Assembly (NCBI RefSeq): GCF_037975245.1
Contig: NC_092567.1
Span: forward strand, 6,818,714 to 6,882,713
Direction: 5' to 3'
Source of the DNA: Apostichopus japonicus
Taxonomy: Eukaryota; Echinodermata; Holothuroidea; Aspidochirotida; Stichopodidae
Length of the DNA stretch: 64,000 nucleotides
A program made the position numbers and the translations under genes. Below are positions 33,901-47,570 of the stretch, in pieces; position 1 is the first letter of the stretch; each line of letters opens with the position of its first letter. The notes beneath the pieces were generated by a model that was not told the origin of the DNA, did no database searches, and was given only the letters and a program-made list of their open reading frames with translations.

Positions 33901-36900
33901 CTCTTTACCCTCTGAACAATTATTGAAAAGAGAAGGATGGAAGTAAGCCGGTGTTCATCCATGATCTAGCACGGATAGGGTCTCAAATAAGCTACTGTAA
34001 AGCTTCCTGATCCTTGGGTAACTAAACTAAACTAATAATTAGCCAGAGTGAATACTGTTATGCTCGAAAACTAGTAGGGTATTAAAGTGGTCGCAACCCC
34101 CGCCCCTACCCACAACGCCCCTGGTAGCTTTCGTTTACCTAATTCCGTAAACGAGACGCTTGAACGTTTTAGAACAGATGGTTGGGCTAGAGTTACCCAC
34201 GAAAGAGGGAAAGGGGAGGGAGGTGGGGTTAGTGCGACCGTGTTAGTAGTTCGAAGTTTTTCAGCCCTTTTTTTGCGCTTTTATATGTGCCCCTCACAGT
34301 CTGATGATATAATAAATAATATTAAACTTATCATAGATTATATTATTGATTATTTTCATTTATCATCAAAGTTTATTACACATCATATGTTTTGTCCCCG
34401 GAGAAATTACTCTACCACTCAATCATCCCCACCGTTAACATAATTCTGTACTACGAATACATGTTTGTATTTCTCCTTAAGGGAAAATTTGCTTATTTCG
34501 ACGTTAAGGAGAAATACAAGAAACCTGTATTTAATTAGAAATGCAAATTCTGGCTGTTACATTAACATGGCTTTTGTAGTAAACAGTCTATGTAGCCTTC
34601 AAGCAGATGAGTATACTCAGATGCTTACTTGCTTAACCAGAGTGATTAATAAGTTTGTGAAGTGATGGCCAGCGGTACAAATGTATCGAGAAAAAAAGTT
34701 GATGGGGACTTTAAAAGGCGGTCCCTGGAGCAGGAATGGGAGAGAATTCACACCCCTGCCTCTTTACCCTCTGAACAATTATCGAAAACAGAAGGCTCGA
34801 AGTAAGCCGGTGTTCATCCATGATCTAACACGGATAGGTTCTCAAATAAGCTACCGTAAAGCTTCCTGATCCTTGGGTAACTAAACTAAACTAATAATTA
34901 GCCAGAGTGAATACTGTTATGCTCGAAAACTAATAGGGTATTAAAGTCGTCGCAACCCCCGCCCCTACCCACAACGCCCCTGGTAGCTTTCGTTTACCTA
35001 ATTCCGTAAACGAGACGCTTGAACGTTTCTGAACAGATGGTTGGGCTAGAGTTACCCACGAAAGAGGGAAAGGGGAGGGTGGTGGGGTTGGTGCGACCGT
35101 GTGAGTAGTTCGAAGTTTTTCAGCCCTTTTTTGCGCTTTTATATGTGCCCCTCACAGTCTGATGATATAATAAATAATATTAAACTTATTGATTATTTTC
35201 ATTTATCATCAAATTTTATTACACATCATATGTTTTGTCCCCGGAGAAATTACTCTACCACTCAATCCTCCTCACCGTTAACATAATTCTGTACTACGAA
35301 TACATGTTTGTATTTCTCCTTAAGGGAAAATTTGCTTATTTCGACGTTAAGGAGAAATACAAGAAACCTGTATTTAATTAGAAATGCAAATTCTGGCTGT
35401 TACATTAACATGGCTTTTGTAGTGAACAGTCTATGTAGCCTTCAAGCAGATGACTATACTCAGATGCTTACTTGCTTAACCAGAGTGATTAATAAGTTTG
35501 TGAAGTGATGGCCAGCGGTACAAATGTATCGAGAAAAAAAGTTGATGGGGACTTTAAAAGGCGGTCCCGGGAGCAGGAATGGGAGAGAATTCACACCCCT
35601 GCCTCTTTACCCCCTGAACAATTATCGAAAACAGAAGGCTTGAAGTAAGCCGGTGTTCATCCATGATCTAACACGGATAGGGTCTCAAATAAGCTACTGT
35701 AAAGCTTCCTGATCCTTGGGTAACTAAACTAATAATTAGCCAGAGTGAATACTGTTATGCTCGAAAACTAATAGGGTATTAAAGTGGTCGCAACCCCCGC
35801 CCCTACCCACAACGCCCCTGGTAGCTTTCGTTTACCTAATTCCGTAAACGAGACGCTTGAACGTTTCTGAACAGATGGTTGGGCTAGAGTTACCCACGAA
35901 AGAGGGAAAGGGGAGGGAGGTGGGGTTAGTGCGACCGTGTGAGTAGTTCGAAGTTTTTCAGCCCTTTTTTTGGCGCTTTTATATGTGCCCCTCACAGTCT
36001 GATGATATAATAAATAATATTAAACTTATCATAGATTATATTATTGATTATTTTCATTTATCATCAAATTTTATTACACATCATATGTTTTGTCCCCGGA
36101 GAAATTACTCTACCACTCAATCCTCCCCACCGTACCCATAATTCTGTACTACGAATACATGTTTGTATTTCTCCTTAAGGGAAAATTTGCTTATTTCGAC
36201 GTTAAGGAGAAATACAAGAAACCTGTATCTAATTAGAAATGCAAATTCTGGCTGTTACATTAACATGGCTTTTGTAGTAAATAGTCTATGTAGCCTTCAA
36301 GCAGATGACTATACTCAGATGCTTACTTGCTTAACCAGAATGATTAATAAGTTTGTGAAGTGATGGCCAGCGGTACAAATGTATCGAGAAAAAAAGTTGA
36401 TGGGGACTTTAAAAGGCGGTCCCGGGAGCAGGAATGGGAGAGAATTCACACCCCTGCCTCTTTACCCTCTGAACAATTATCGAAAACAGAAGGCTTGAAG
36501 TAAGCCGGTGTTCATCCATGATCTAACACGGATAGGGTCTCAAATAAGCTACTGTAAAGCTTCCTGATCCTTGGGTAACTAAACTAATAATTAGCCAGAG
36601 AGGAGACTGTAATTCCCGAAAACTAATAGGGTATTAAAGTGGTCGCAATCCCCGCCCCTACCCACAACGCCCGTGGTAGCTTTTCTTTACCGATTTTCAT
36701 ATACGAGACGCTTGAACGTTTCTGAACAGATGGTTGGGCTAGAGTTACCCATGGAAGATGGAAAGGGGGAAGGGAGGTGGGGTTAGTGCGACCATGTTAG
36801 TTGTTCGAAGTTTTTCAGCCCTTTTTTTGCGCTTTTATATGTGCCCCTCACAGTCTGATGATATAATAAATAATATTAAACTTATCGAAGATTATATTAT

Positions 36901-38850
36901 TGATTATTTTCATTCATCATCAAAGTTTATTACATATCTTATGTTTTGTAGCCGGAGAAATTACTCTACCACTCAATCCTCCCCACCGTAACCATAATAC
37001 TGTACTACGATTACATGTTTGTATTTCTCCTTAAGGGAAAATTTGCTTATTTCGACGTTAAGGAGAAATACAAGAAACTTGTATCTAATTAGAAATGCAA
37101 ATTTTGACTGTTACATGAACATATAGATTTTGTAGTAAACAGTCTATGTAGCCTTCAAGCAGATGACTATACTCAGTTGCTTACTTGCTTAACCAGAGTG
37201 AATTTAAGATTGTGAAGTGATGGCCAGTGGTACAAATGTATCGAAAAAAGTTGATGGGGACTTTAAAAGGCGGTCCCGGGAGCAGGAATGGGAGAGAATT
37301 CACACCCCTGCCTCTTTACCCTCTGAACAATTATCGAAAACAGAAGGCTTGAAGTAAGCCGGTGTTCATCCATGATCTAACACGGATAGGGTCTCAAATA
37401 AGCTACTGTAAAGCTTCCTGATCCTTGGGTAACTAAACTAATAATTAGCCAGAGAGGAGACTGTAATTCCCGTAAACTAATAGGGTATTAAAGTGGTCGC
37501 AATCCCCGCCCCTACCCACAACGCCCGTGGTAGCTTTTCTTTACCGATTTTCATATACGAGACGCTTGAACGTTTCTGAACAGATGGTTGGGCTAGAGTT
37601 TCCCATGCATGAAAGAGGGAAGGGGGGAGGGAGGTGGGGTAAGTGCGACCGTGTAAGTATAGTTTGAAGTTTTTCAGCCCTTTTTTTGCCCTTTTATATG
37701 AACCCCTCACATTCCTGATGATATAATAAATAATATTAAACTGATCATAGTTTATATTATTGATTATTTTCATTTATCATCAAAGTTTATTACACATCAT
37801 ATGTTTTGTCCCGGAGAAATTACTCTACCACTCAATCCTCCCCACCGTTACCATAATTCTGTACTACGCATACATGTTTGTATTTCTCCTTAAGGGAAAA
37901 TTTGCTGATTTCAACGTTAAGGAGAAATACAAGAAACCTGTATCTAATTAGAAATGCAAATTTTGACTGTTACATTAACATATAGCTATTGTAGTAAATA
38001 GTCTATGTAGCCTTCAAGCAACTAGCTATACTCAGATGCTTACTTGCTTAACCAGAGTGAATTTAATATTGTGAAGTGATGACCAGCGGTACAAATGTAT
38101 CGAGAAAAAAAAGTTGATGGGGACTTTAAAAGGCGGTCCCGGGAGCAGGAATGGGAGAGAATTCACACCCCTGCCTCTTTACCCTCTGAACAATTATCGA
38201 AAATAGAAGGCTTGAAGTAAGCCGGTGTTCATCCATGATCTAGCACGGATAGGTTCTCAAATAGGCTACTGTAAAGCTTCCTGATCCTTGGGTAACTAAA
38301 CTAAACTAAACTAATAATTAGCCAGAGTGAATACTGTTATGCTCGAAAACTAATAGGGTATTAAAGTCGTCGCAACCCCCGCCCCTACCCACAACGCCCC
38401 TGGTAGCTTTCGTTTACCTAATTCCGTAAACGAGACGCTTGAACGTTTCTGAACAGATGGTTGGGCTAGAGTTACCCACGAAAGAGGGAAAAGGGGAGGG
38501 AGGTGGGGTAAATGCGACCGTGTGAGTAGTTCGAAGTCTTTCATTCCTTTTATTGCGCTTTTATATAGGCGCCTCACAGTCTGATGATATAGTAAATAAT
38601 ATTAAACTTATCATAGTTTATATTATTGATTATTTTCATTTTATCATCAAATTTTATTACATATCATATGTTTTGTCCCCGGAGAAATTACTCTACCACT
38701 CAATCCTCCCACCGTACCCATAATTCTGTACTACGAATATATGTTTGTATTTCTCCTTCAAGGAAAATTTGCTTATTTCAATTTTAAGGAGAAATACAAG
38801 AAACTGTTAAGGAGAAATACAAAAAACTGTTAAGGAGAAATACAAACTTT
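27950..38850 (+). repeat. Macrosatellite: 13 units of about 850 bp
   Basis: The anchor ATGTTTGTATTTCTCC occurs at 28581, 29437, 30302, 31145, 31887, 32748, 33604, 34461, 35304, 36159, 37015, 37874 and 38741, with steps of 742-867 (mostly 843-867). Every unit has a hairpin GTATTTCTCCTTAA / TTAAGGAGAAATAC (14-bp stem), a TTTAAAAGGCGG box, GAATTCACACCCCTGCC, a GGGGAGGGAGGTGGGG run and an AT-rich part (TGATGATATAATAAATAATA). A 66-codon open frame recurs in six units but begins at TTG and is not in-frame open in the others, so I do not call it a gene. The last unit degrades into three copies of GTTAAGGAGAAATACAA at about 38784-38845. Confidence 0.95.
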
Positions 38851-39096
38851 TCCCCCTAATCCTCATTAGTAGGAAAAATACGTTCGGGGGAAATTTTTTA
38901 AGGTCCAAAAAAGGTATATCCTAAGATCTTATTAATTTAATCTCAAAAGACATGTAGCACATTAGAGCACATCATGACAAGTATTTCATGAAAATTTAGA
39001 TATTAAAACATCATTTATTTCCATGTTATTCGTGTTTTCCCTCAATTTCCCCTTATGGTACACTTTTTTCCATTTCCCCCTATGGGTCAAACCAGT

Positions 39097-39098
<2 letters not shown>

Positions 39099-39175
<77 letters not shown>
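39099..39175. repeat. (TA)n microsatellite
   Basis: Uninterrupted TA dinucleotides for about 77 bases; the frames reading (IY)n on both strands are artefacts. Confidence 0.98.
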
Positions 39176-39178
<3 letters not shown>

Positions 39179-39244
39179 TGTAATTACTTTGACATTGTAA
39201 ATTATGAGTACATGTGGTACCTACGGTGAAATGATACACATATA

Positions 39245-42200
39245 GTAATTTATTTAGCCATATGAAGTATACTGGCACTAAGAGTTAGAGGACAGAAAGT
39301 GCCATATATATATATAGCGTATGGTACACACACTTAGAGGACAGATACTGGTATTATAATGTATGTATTCTTCAACATTAGAGAACACCAGGTGTCTGTA
39401 TAATGTAAGTTTTGTAGGCCTATGAAGTATACTGGCACTAAGAGTTAGAGGAGAGGAAGTGCAATGTATGTAGCATATGGCATATACAGTTAGAGGACAC
39501 ATACTGGTATTAAATATATGTATTATTGAACATTAGAGGACATCAGGTGTCTGTATAATGTAAGCTATGTAGGCATATGAAGTATACTGGCACTAAGAGT
39601 TAAAGGACAGGAAGTGCAATGTATGTAGCATATGGCATATACAGTTAGAGGACAGATACTGGTATTAAATATATGTATTCTTGAACATTAGAGGACATCA
39701 GGTGTCTGTATAATGTAAGCTATGTAGGCATATGAAGTATACTGGCACTAAGAGTTAAAGGACAGGAAGTGCAATGTATGTAGCATATGGAATATACAGT
39801 TAGAGGACAGATACTGGTATGAAATATATGTATTCTTGAACATTAGAGGACATCAGGTGTCTGTATAATGTAAGCTATGTAGGCATATGAAGTATACTGG
39901 CACTAAGAGTTAAAGGACAGGAAGTGCAATGTATGTATCATCTGTTACATACAGTAAGAGGACAGATACTGGTATTATAATGTATGTATTCTTGAACATT
40001 AGAGGGATCAGTTGTCTGTATAATGTAAGCTATGTAGGCCTATGAAGTATACCGGCACTAAGATTTAGAGGACAGGAAGTGCAATGTATGTAACATATGG
40101 TTCATACAGTTAGAGGACAGATACTGGTATTATAATGTATGTATTATTGAACATTAGAGGACATCAGGTTTCTGTATTATATAAGTTATGTAGGCCTATG
40201 AAGTATACCGGCACTTACAGTTAGAGGACAGGAAGTGCAATGTATATAGCATATGCTTCATACAGTTAGAGGACAGATACTGGTATTATAATGTATGTAT
40301 TCTTGAACATTAGAGGACATCAGGTTTCTGTATAATTTACGCTATGTAGGCCTATGAAGTATAATGGCACTAAGAGTTAGAGGACAGGTAGTGCAACTTA
40401 TATAGCATATGGTACACACAGTTAGAGGACAGATACTGGTATTATAATGTATGTATTCTTGAACATTAGAGGACATCAGGTTTCTGTATCATATAAGTTA
40501 TGTAGGCATATGAAGTATACTGGCACTAAGAGTTAGAGGACAGGAAGTGTAATTTATATAGCATATGGTACACACAGTCAGAGGACAGATACTGGTATTA
40601 TTTAGGTATGTATGTATTCTTGAACATTAGAGAACATCAGGTGTCTGTAAAATGTAATTTTTGTATGCCTATTTTGTATACTGGCACATACAGTTAGAGG
40701 TACAGGAAGTGTAATTTATGAACTATATTGTACATACAGTACGAGTTCAGTTACTGGTATTATAATGTATGTATTCTTGAACATTAGATGACATCAGGTG
40801 TCTGTATAATGTAAGCTATGTAGGCATATGAAGTATACTGGCACTAAGAGTTAAAGGACAGGAAGTGCAATGTATGTAGCATATGGAATATACAGTTAGA
40901 GGACAGATACTGGTATGAAATATATGTATTCTTGAACATTAGAGGACATCAGGTGTCTGTATAATGTAAGCTATGTAGGCATATGAAGTATACTGGCACT
41001 AAGAGTTAGAGGACAGGAAGTGCAATGTATGTATCATCTGTTACATACAGTAATAGGACAGATACTGGTATTATAATGTATGTATTCTTGAACATTAGAG
41101 GGATCAGTTGTCTGTATAATGTAAGCTATGTAGGCCTATGAAGTATACTGGCACTAAGATTTAGAGGACAGGAAGTGCAATGTATGTAACATATGGTTCA
41201 TACAGTTAGAGGACAGATACTGGTATTATAATGTATGTATTATTGAACATTAGAGGACATCAGGTTTCTGTATTATATAAGTTATGTAGGCCTATGAAGT
41301 ATACCGGCACTTACAGTTAGAGGACAGGAAGTGCAATGTATATAGCATATGCTTCATACAGTTAGAGGACAGATACTGGCATTATAATGTATGTATTCTT
41401 GAACATTAGAGGACATCAGGTGTCTGTATAATGTACGCTATGTAGGCCTATGAAGTATAATGGCACTAAGAGTTAGAGGACAGGAAGTGCAATTTATATA
41501 GCATATGGTACACACAGTTAGAGGACAGATACTGGTATTATAATGTATGTATTCTTGAACATTAGAGGACATCAGGTTTCTGTATAATTTACGCTATGTA
41601 GGCCTATGAAGTATAATGGCACTAAGAGTTAGAGGACAGGAAGTGCAACTTATATAGCATATGGTACACACAGTTAGAGGACAGATACTGGTATTATAAT
41701 GTATGTATTCTTGAACATTAGAGGACATCAGGTTTCTGTATCATATAAGTTATGTAGGCATATGAAGTATACTGGCACTAAGAGTTAGAGGACAGGAAGT
41801 GTAATTTATATAGCATATGGTACACACAGTTAGAGGACAGATACTGGTATTATTTAGGTATGTATGTATTCTTGAACATTAGAGAACATCAGGTGTCTGT
41901 AAAATGTAATTTTTGTATGCCTATTTTGTATACTGGCACATACAGTTGGAGGTACAGGAAGTGTAATTTATGAACTATATTGTACATACAGTACGAGTTC
42001 AGTTACTGGTATTATAATGTATGTATTCTTGAACATTAGAGGACATCAGGTGTCTGTATAATGTAAGCTATGTAGGCATATGAAGTATACTGGCACTAAG
42101 AGTTAAAGGACAGGAAGTGCAATGTATGTAGCATATGGAATATACAGTTAGAGGACAGATACTGGTATGAAATATATGTATTCTTGAACATTAGAGGACA

Positions 42201-43390
42201 TCAGGTGTCTGTATAATGTAAGCTATGTAGGCATATGAAGTATACTGGCACTAAGAGTTAGAGGACAGGAAGTGCAATGTATGTATCATCTGTTACATAC
42301 AGTAATAGGACAGATACTGGTATTATAATGTATGTATTCTTGAACATTAGAGGGATCAGTTGTCTGTATAATGTAAGCTATGTAGGCCTATGAAGTATAC
42401 TGGCACTAAGATTTAGAGGACAGGAAGTGCAATGTATGTAACATATGGTTCATACAGTTAGAGGACAGATACTGGTATTATAATGTATGTATTATTGAAC
42501 ATTAGAGGACATCAGGTTTCTGTATTATATAAGTTATGTAGGCTTATGAAGTATACCGGCACTTACAGTTAGAGGACAGGAAGTGCAATGTATATAGCAT
42601 ATGCTTCATACAGTTAGAGGACAGATACTGGCATTATAATGTATGTATTCTTGAACATTAGAGGACATCAGGTGTCTGTATAATGTACGCTATGTAGGCC
42701 TATGAAGTATAATGGCACTAAGAGTTAGAGGACAGGAAGTGCAATTTATATAGCATATGGTACACACAGTTAGAGGACAGATACTGGTATTATAATGTAT
42801 GTATTCTTGAACATTAGAGGACATCAGGTTTCTGTATAATTTACGCTATGTAGGCCTATGAAGTATAATGGCACTAAGAGTTAGAGGACAGGAAGTGCAA
42901 CTTATATAGCATATGGTACACACAGTTAGAGGACAGATACTGGTATTATAATGTATGTATTCTTGAACATTAGAGGACATCAGGTTTCTGTATCATATAA
43001 GTTATGTAGGCATATGAAGTATACTGGCACTAAGAGTTAGAGGACAGGAAGTGTAATTTATATAGCATATGGTACACACAGTTAGAGGACAGATACTGGT
43101 ATTATTTAGGTATGTATGTATTCTTGAACATTAGAGAACATCAGGTGTCTGTAAAATGTAATTTTTGTATGCCTATTTTGTATACTGGCACATACAGTTA
43201 GAGGTACAGGAAGTGTAATTTATGAACTATATTGTACATACAGTACGAGTTCAGTTACTGGTATTATAATGTATGTATTCTTGAACATTAGAGGACATCA
43301 GGTGTCTGTATGATGTATGTTATGAAGGCCTATTGAGTATACTGGCATACATGATTAGAGGACAGGAAGTGTAATTTATGTATCATATGT
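39245..43390 (+). repeat. 155-bp satellite with three ~52-bp sub-units, about 26 copies
   Basis: TATGAAGTATACTGGCACTA occurs at 39421, 39576, 39731 and 39886, fixing a period of 155. Inside each unit TTAGAGGACA appears three times in different contexts: followed by GGAAGTGCAAT, by GATACTGG, and by TCAGGTGTCTG. The unit is therefore an ancient trimer of about 52 bases. Variant units recur in order: the GTTAAAGGACAGGAAGTGC/GGAATATACAG variant sits at 39731, 40827 and 42079. That gives higher-order blocks of about 1.10 and 1.25 kb. No coding. Confidence 0.95.
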
Positions 43391-43717
43391 TAATTCTTTC
43401 TGTAGTCAACATTATTCACTTAAGTGCATAGGCGTAGGAGCCTCATTTGATTTGGGGGGGGGGGGGGCTGTAACGACTTGCCCGAAAAATATAACCAAAA
43501 TTTTTCGCGCGCCCCGCGCGCGTTCCACATGTCAATGTGCATATCATATAGGCGTTCATCGCTTATTACATCACATGCCAATAACATTAAACCTTTCGTG
43601 TTTTTACCCTTCCATATTGGTAATAATTATTGGGGAAGTCGTTACAACAATAATGATAATAATATAAGTTTAACTATTGAAAAACACATTGTAAATTCTT
43701 CTTCTTTCAGCAGGTGC

Positions 43718-44369
43718 CAGTGGCGTAGCTAGGGGTATTGGTCAGGGGGGAGAGAATGCTCTGTAGGGGCGCTTTCGACACTATCTAAGCGGAGCGCCAC
43801 CACCGGTTGGCGCGGAGCGTACAAAAAAAATTTGAGTAAAGATACTCCCTAGATCGCCGGAAATGACCCTTCCCAGGCCTAGCTAATTTGCAGATAAACA
43901 AAGAATAAATAGGTGTCATCGCCATTTGTCAGAAAATTGCACCAAACAAACTGTGACAAATGTCAATAGGTATTTGAGAGCGCAATAAAAAAGTCAATAA
44001 TCGCGAATAAGTATGTATGTATGTATGTATGTATATTAGATCCTCCTGCAAGCAGGAACTCGCGAAGAAGCCTAATTGGCTTATCAAAGCCGCAAGCTGA
44101 CCGAAGTCAGTCTCTCACATTCATATTTAACGTCCATGATTATGAATTGTTAATTGTCAACAACTCTGTAACTGGACGACATACATTAATCTGGGAGTGA
44201 CTCGAACCGGGGACCTTATGATTGAAAGGCACCGGTGTTAACCACTGAGCTAACACTCCACAAGTAGAAAGTGGTAAAAAGCTGAAAAGGGCGCCAGCAG
44301 TCCATTTGAGTCCGTCAGGGGGGGGGGGGTTCATCGGCCCCCTCTGACTGTATGGACGCTCCGCCACTG
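43718..44369. mobile_element. hAT-like non-autonomous element (inner, nested)
   Basis: The ends CAGTGGCG (43718) and CGCCACTG (ending 44369) are inverted. The flanking octamers GCAGGTGC and GTAGGTTC match at 6 of 8 positions, consistent with an aged duplication. It interrupts the outer element's internal sequence, of which an uninterrupted relative is seen at about 44446-44480. A segment at about 43770-43830 (AGCGGAGCGCCACC...GCGCGGAGCGTAC) recurs in inverse at about 59950-60000, so other copies exist. Confidence 0.65.
44011..44259 (-). mobile_element. tRNA-derived SINE, minus copy, nested in the inner hAT-like element
   Basis: On the minus strand it begins GGAGTGTTAGCTCAGTGGTT (box A TAGCTCAGTGG), has box B GGTTCGAGTCACTCCC, then a tRNA-unrelated body and a 3' tail of (ATAC)n. 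It is nearly identical to the copy at 47325-47570, including GACTTCGGTCAGCTTGCGGC. The acceptor-like ends GGAGTG/CACTCC pair as in a tRNA. About 249 bases. Confidence 0.85.
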
Positions 44370-44559
44370 GTAGGTTCCCGAAAAATTCTCAGTATATTGC
44401 CCAAATTTTCACCAAAGAAATGAAAAACACATTGCAAATTCTTCTTCTTTCAGTAGGTGCTCGAAAAATTCTCAGCATATTGCCCGAATTTTCACAAAAA
44501 TAATTGGTTGGGGGCTGCAGCCCCCCCAGCCCCCCGCCTCCTACGCCTATGCTTAAGTG

Positions 44560-44955
44560 TCACAAAATTGAAGAGATCTGAGAAATTCGTTTCATGGATT
44601 ACTTCCGGTATTGTTCGTTCTGTAACTACAAAGCATTTCTTTACAACCGCACTCCTTCAAACAAGCTTAAATACATCATTTTAAAACAAGTTGGCAACCA
44701 GCATTCGAGTAGCGAAGAAATCTAACTTTACGAACATTTTCTGTGAATAAATGACTGACCTCAGGAAACCTTGGAATGTTATTAAGGAAATCATTGGCAA
44801 AACGAAAGGATTCTGCCCGGGTTAATAATTATAAGCTTTTACATATTATGATAATGGAATTGAAAATGATCTTGAGGTTGCAAAGTATATCAATGATTAC
44901 ATCTCTAATATTAATCAAACTCTTGCTGACAAGATTGAGTATTTAAAAAAGTAAA
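44560..44955 (+). pseudogene. Decayed LINE fragment (endonuclease-RT linker region)
   Basis: Reading LRKPWNVIKEIIGKTKG (from 44760) and, after stops and a shift, DNGIENDLEVAKYINDYISN and INQTLADKIEYLKK, the piece follows the pattern of the linker before the reverse transcriptase in non-LTR retrotransposons (W..I..IIGK, then D..I..IA..FN.FF). The YKAFLYNRTPS stretch just upstream also fits. Multiple stops; not functional. It starts right at the target duplication of the hAT-like element. Confidence 0.6.
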
Positions 44956-45104
44956 CAAATAACGGAAAATGGCTGGGCATTTTAAACAACGGAAAGAGTA
45001 AAGACATGTATAGCGATAGCTGGATTCGGATCAGAGGTCTGTTTCGAACCCCATTGTAGACATAAACTTACTTTACTCTTTTCTAAGATTTCATTTTGTG
45101 ATGC

Positions 45105-45147
45105 TCCTATGGGCTGCAGCCCCCGCCCCAAATTCCTACGCCTATAT
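45105..45147 (-). mobile_element. Isolated end of an hAT-like element
   Basis: TATGGGCTGCAGCCCCCGCC and TTCCTACGCCTAT match the right end of the element ending at 44551. I see no matching left end nearby, so it is a partial copy. Confidence 0.45.
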
Positions 45148-45433
45148 CGATATGTATATTGTCATATGGCTACAACTCTAGCAACCTCGAATTTCACGGA
45201 AAGTTTGGTTATTGCTATCCAAATTGCTACTAGTAAAAGTGTAACATTGCATCATGTATGGGATAGAAGATCGAATAGGGAACACTTAGTATCATCCAAT
45301 TAACACATATGAGTGAATAACAGTAAACAGGGAGTAGTGCTCGACAGCATCATAACGCATAGTAACACGAGCTTTTATCATATTGTGGGTGCATGTTATA
45401 CCGTCAGCAACGTAAAGTACTTCCAATACTGTA

Positions 45434-46045
45434 CCATATTAGGGTTGCTACACTTCGTACAGGGGAACAACACTATAGCAAATACTAAGGTAACATATTA
45501 GGAGAGCTGAACGTGATATTGGGTAACAAAACTATAGCAACTACTAATGTAGCATATTTGGGTTGCTACACTTGGTACATGAAGACACTATAGTAAATAC
45601 TAATGTAGCATATTATTATTGCTATATTTGATACAGGGGAACAAAACTATAGCTACCACTAATGTAGAATATTGGGATTGCTACACTTGATACAGGGAGA
45701 CTAAACTATAGCAACTACTAATGTAGCATATAAGGATTGCTACTCTTGGTACAGGGGAACGACACTATAGCAAATACTAATGTAACATATTAGGATTGCT
45801 GCACGTGATATTGGGTAACAAAACTATAACAAATACTAATGTAGCATGTTGGGGTTGCTACACTTGATACAGGGAGACAACACTATAGTAAATACTAATG
45901 TAGCATATTATGATTGCTACACTTGAAACAGGGGAACAAAACTATAGATAAATATTATTGTAGCATATTAGGATTACTACACTTGATAAAGGGGAACAAA
46001 ACTATAGCAACTTCTAATGTAGCATATTAGGATTGCTATAATTGG
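45434..46045 (+). repeat. 58-59-bp tandem repeat, about ten copies
   Basis: The consensus contains ACTAATGTAGCATATTAGGA, TTGCTACACTTGATACAGGG and GAACAAAACTATAGCAAAT. Copies differ by about 10-20%. No open frame spans it. Confidence 0.85.
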
Positions 46046-46467
46046 TTACATATACACAGCATGTATTTCCTTTTCCTTTGTCAAGTATTCTTTCGTTTGT
46101 TTTATATTTATTACTATACTCCTATCTTTGCTATTCCTCATTTTGTATTGCTTTGCTTTATGTTTGCTACCATTTCTGTGAATTGGATTTGCACGAAAAG
46201 ATACGAGTGGCCTCTTCATGTTTTCGATCCTACCAACACATTGTTAAAACTACAGCGGGTAAAATAGAAAATGAAACCGAATTCAATCAGTTTAGATATT
46301 GTTTGGATTTTCCCGGCAAGGAAATGACCGTGCTAGGAGTATTTCTAATAAATATCTAACAGCAATGTTTGGATTAATAGTCTTTGCATCCTTCCGCCAG
46401 TTCAACCGCCAGCGCATGGTAGACACTATTGACCTCACATTATGATGATATTGTGATATTGTGTATG

Positions 46468-47277
<810 letters not shown>

Positions 47278-47322
47278 CAAGGAGAACGGCTGTTCAAGGA
47301 GAACGGCTCAAGGAGAACGGCT
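47278..47322 (+). repeat. Short tandem repeat CAAGGAGAACGGCT, three copies
   Basis: Three near-exact 14-17-base copies end directly at the SINE. The last copy gives AACGGC, which reappears just after the SINE tail and may be its short target duplication. Confidence 0.8.
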
Positions 47323-47324
47323 AT

Positions 47325-47570
47325 GGAGTGTTAGCTCAGTGGTTAACACCGGTGCCTTTCAATCATAAGGTCCCCGGTTCGAGTCACTCCCAGATTAATG
47401 TATGTCGTCCAGTTACAGAGTTGTTGACAATTAACAATTCATAATCATGGATGTTAAATATGAATGTGAGAGACTGACTTCGGTCAGCTTGCGGCATTGA
47501 TAAGCCAATTAGGCTTCTTCGCGAGTTCCTGCTTGCAGGAGGATCTAATATACATACATACATACATACA
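47325..47570 (+). mobile_element. tRNA-derived SINE, plus copy
   Basis: Box A (TTAGCTCAGTGG) and box B (GGTTCGAGTCACTCC) lie in a tRNA-like head starting GGAGTG. Body and tail are as in the minus copy at 44011-44259, ending in (ATAC)n. The flanks share AACGGC (about 47315 and 47570-47575), a possible short target duplication. The frame reading VLAQWLTPVPFNHKV crosses the head in both copies and is not a gene. Confidence 0.88.

Larger units (their letters stand above)
43427..44551. mobile_element. hAT-like non-autonomous element (outer) with an exact 8-bp target duplication
   Basis: The ends CATAGGCGTAGGAG (43427) and CTCCTACGCCTATG (ending 44551) are exact inverted copies, flanked on both sides by CTTAAGTG (43419-43426 and 44552-44559). 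Eight-base duplications are typical of hAT elements. The end sequence is followed by G/C runs. The body holds a duplicated segment (TTCTTCTTTCAG(C/T)AGGTGC...CGAAAAATTCTCAG(T/C)ATATTGCCC) and a nested element. The left end abuts the 155-bp satellite. Confidence 0.8.

Noticed and set aside
28585-36363. Recurrent 66-codon frame in the 850-bp units
   Set aside because: It starts at TTG, is present only in some units, and has no recognisable domain. Conservation follows the whole unit.
47325-47400. Functional tRNA gene
   Set aside because: Boxes A and B are good but the anticodon arm does not form a clean 7-base loop, and the body and (ATAC)n tail identify a SINE.
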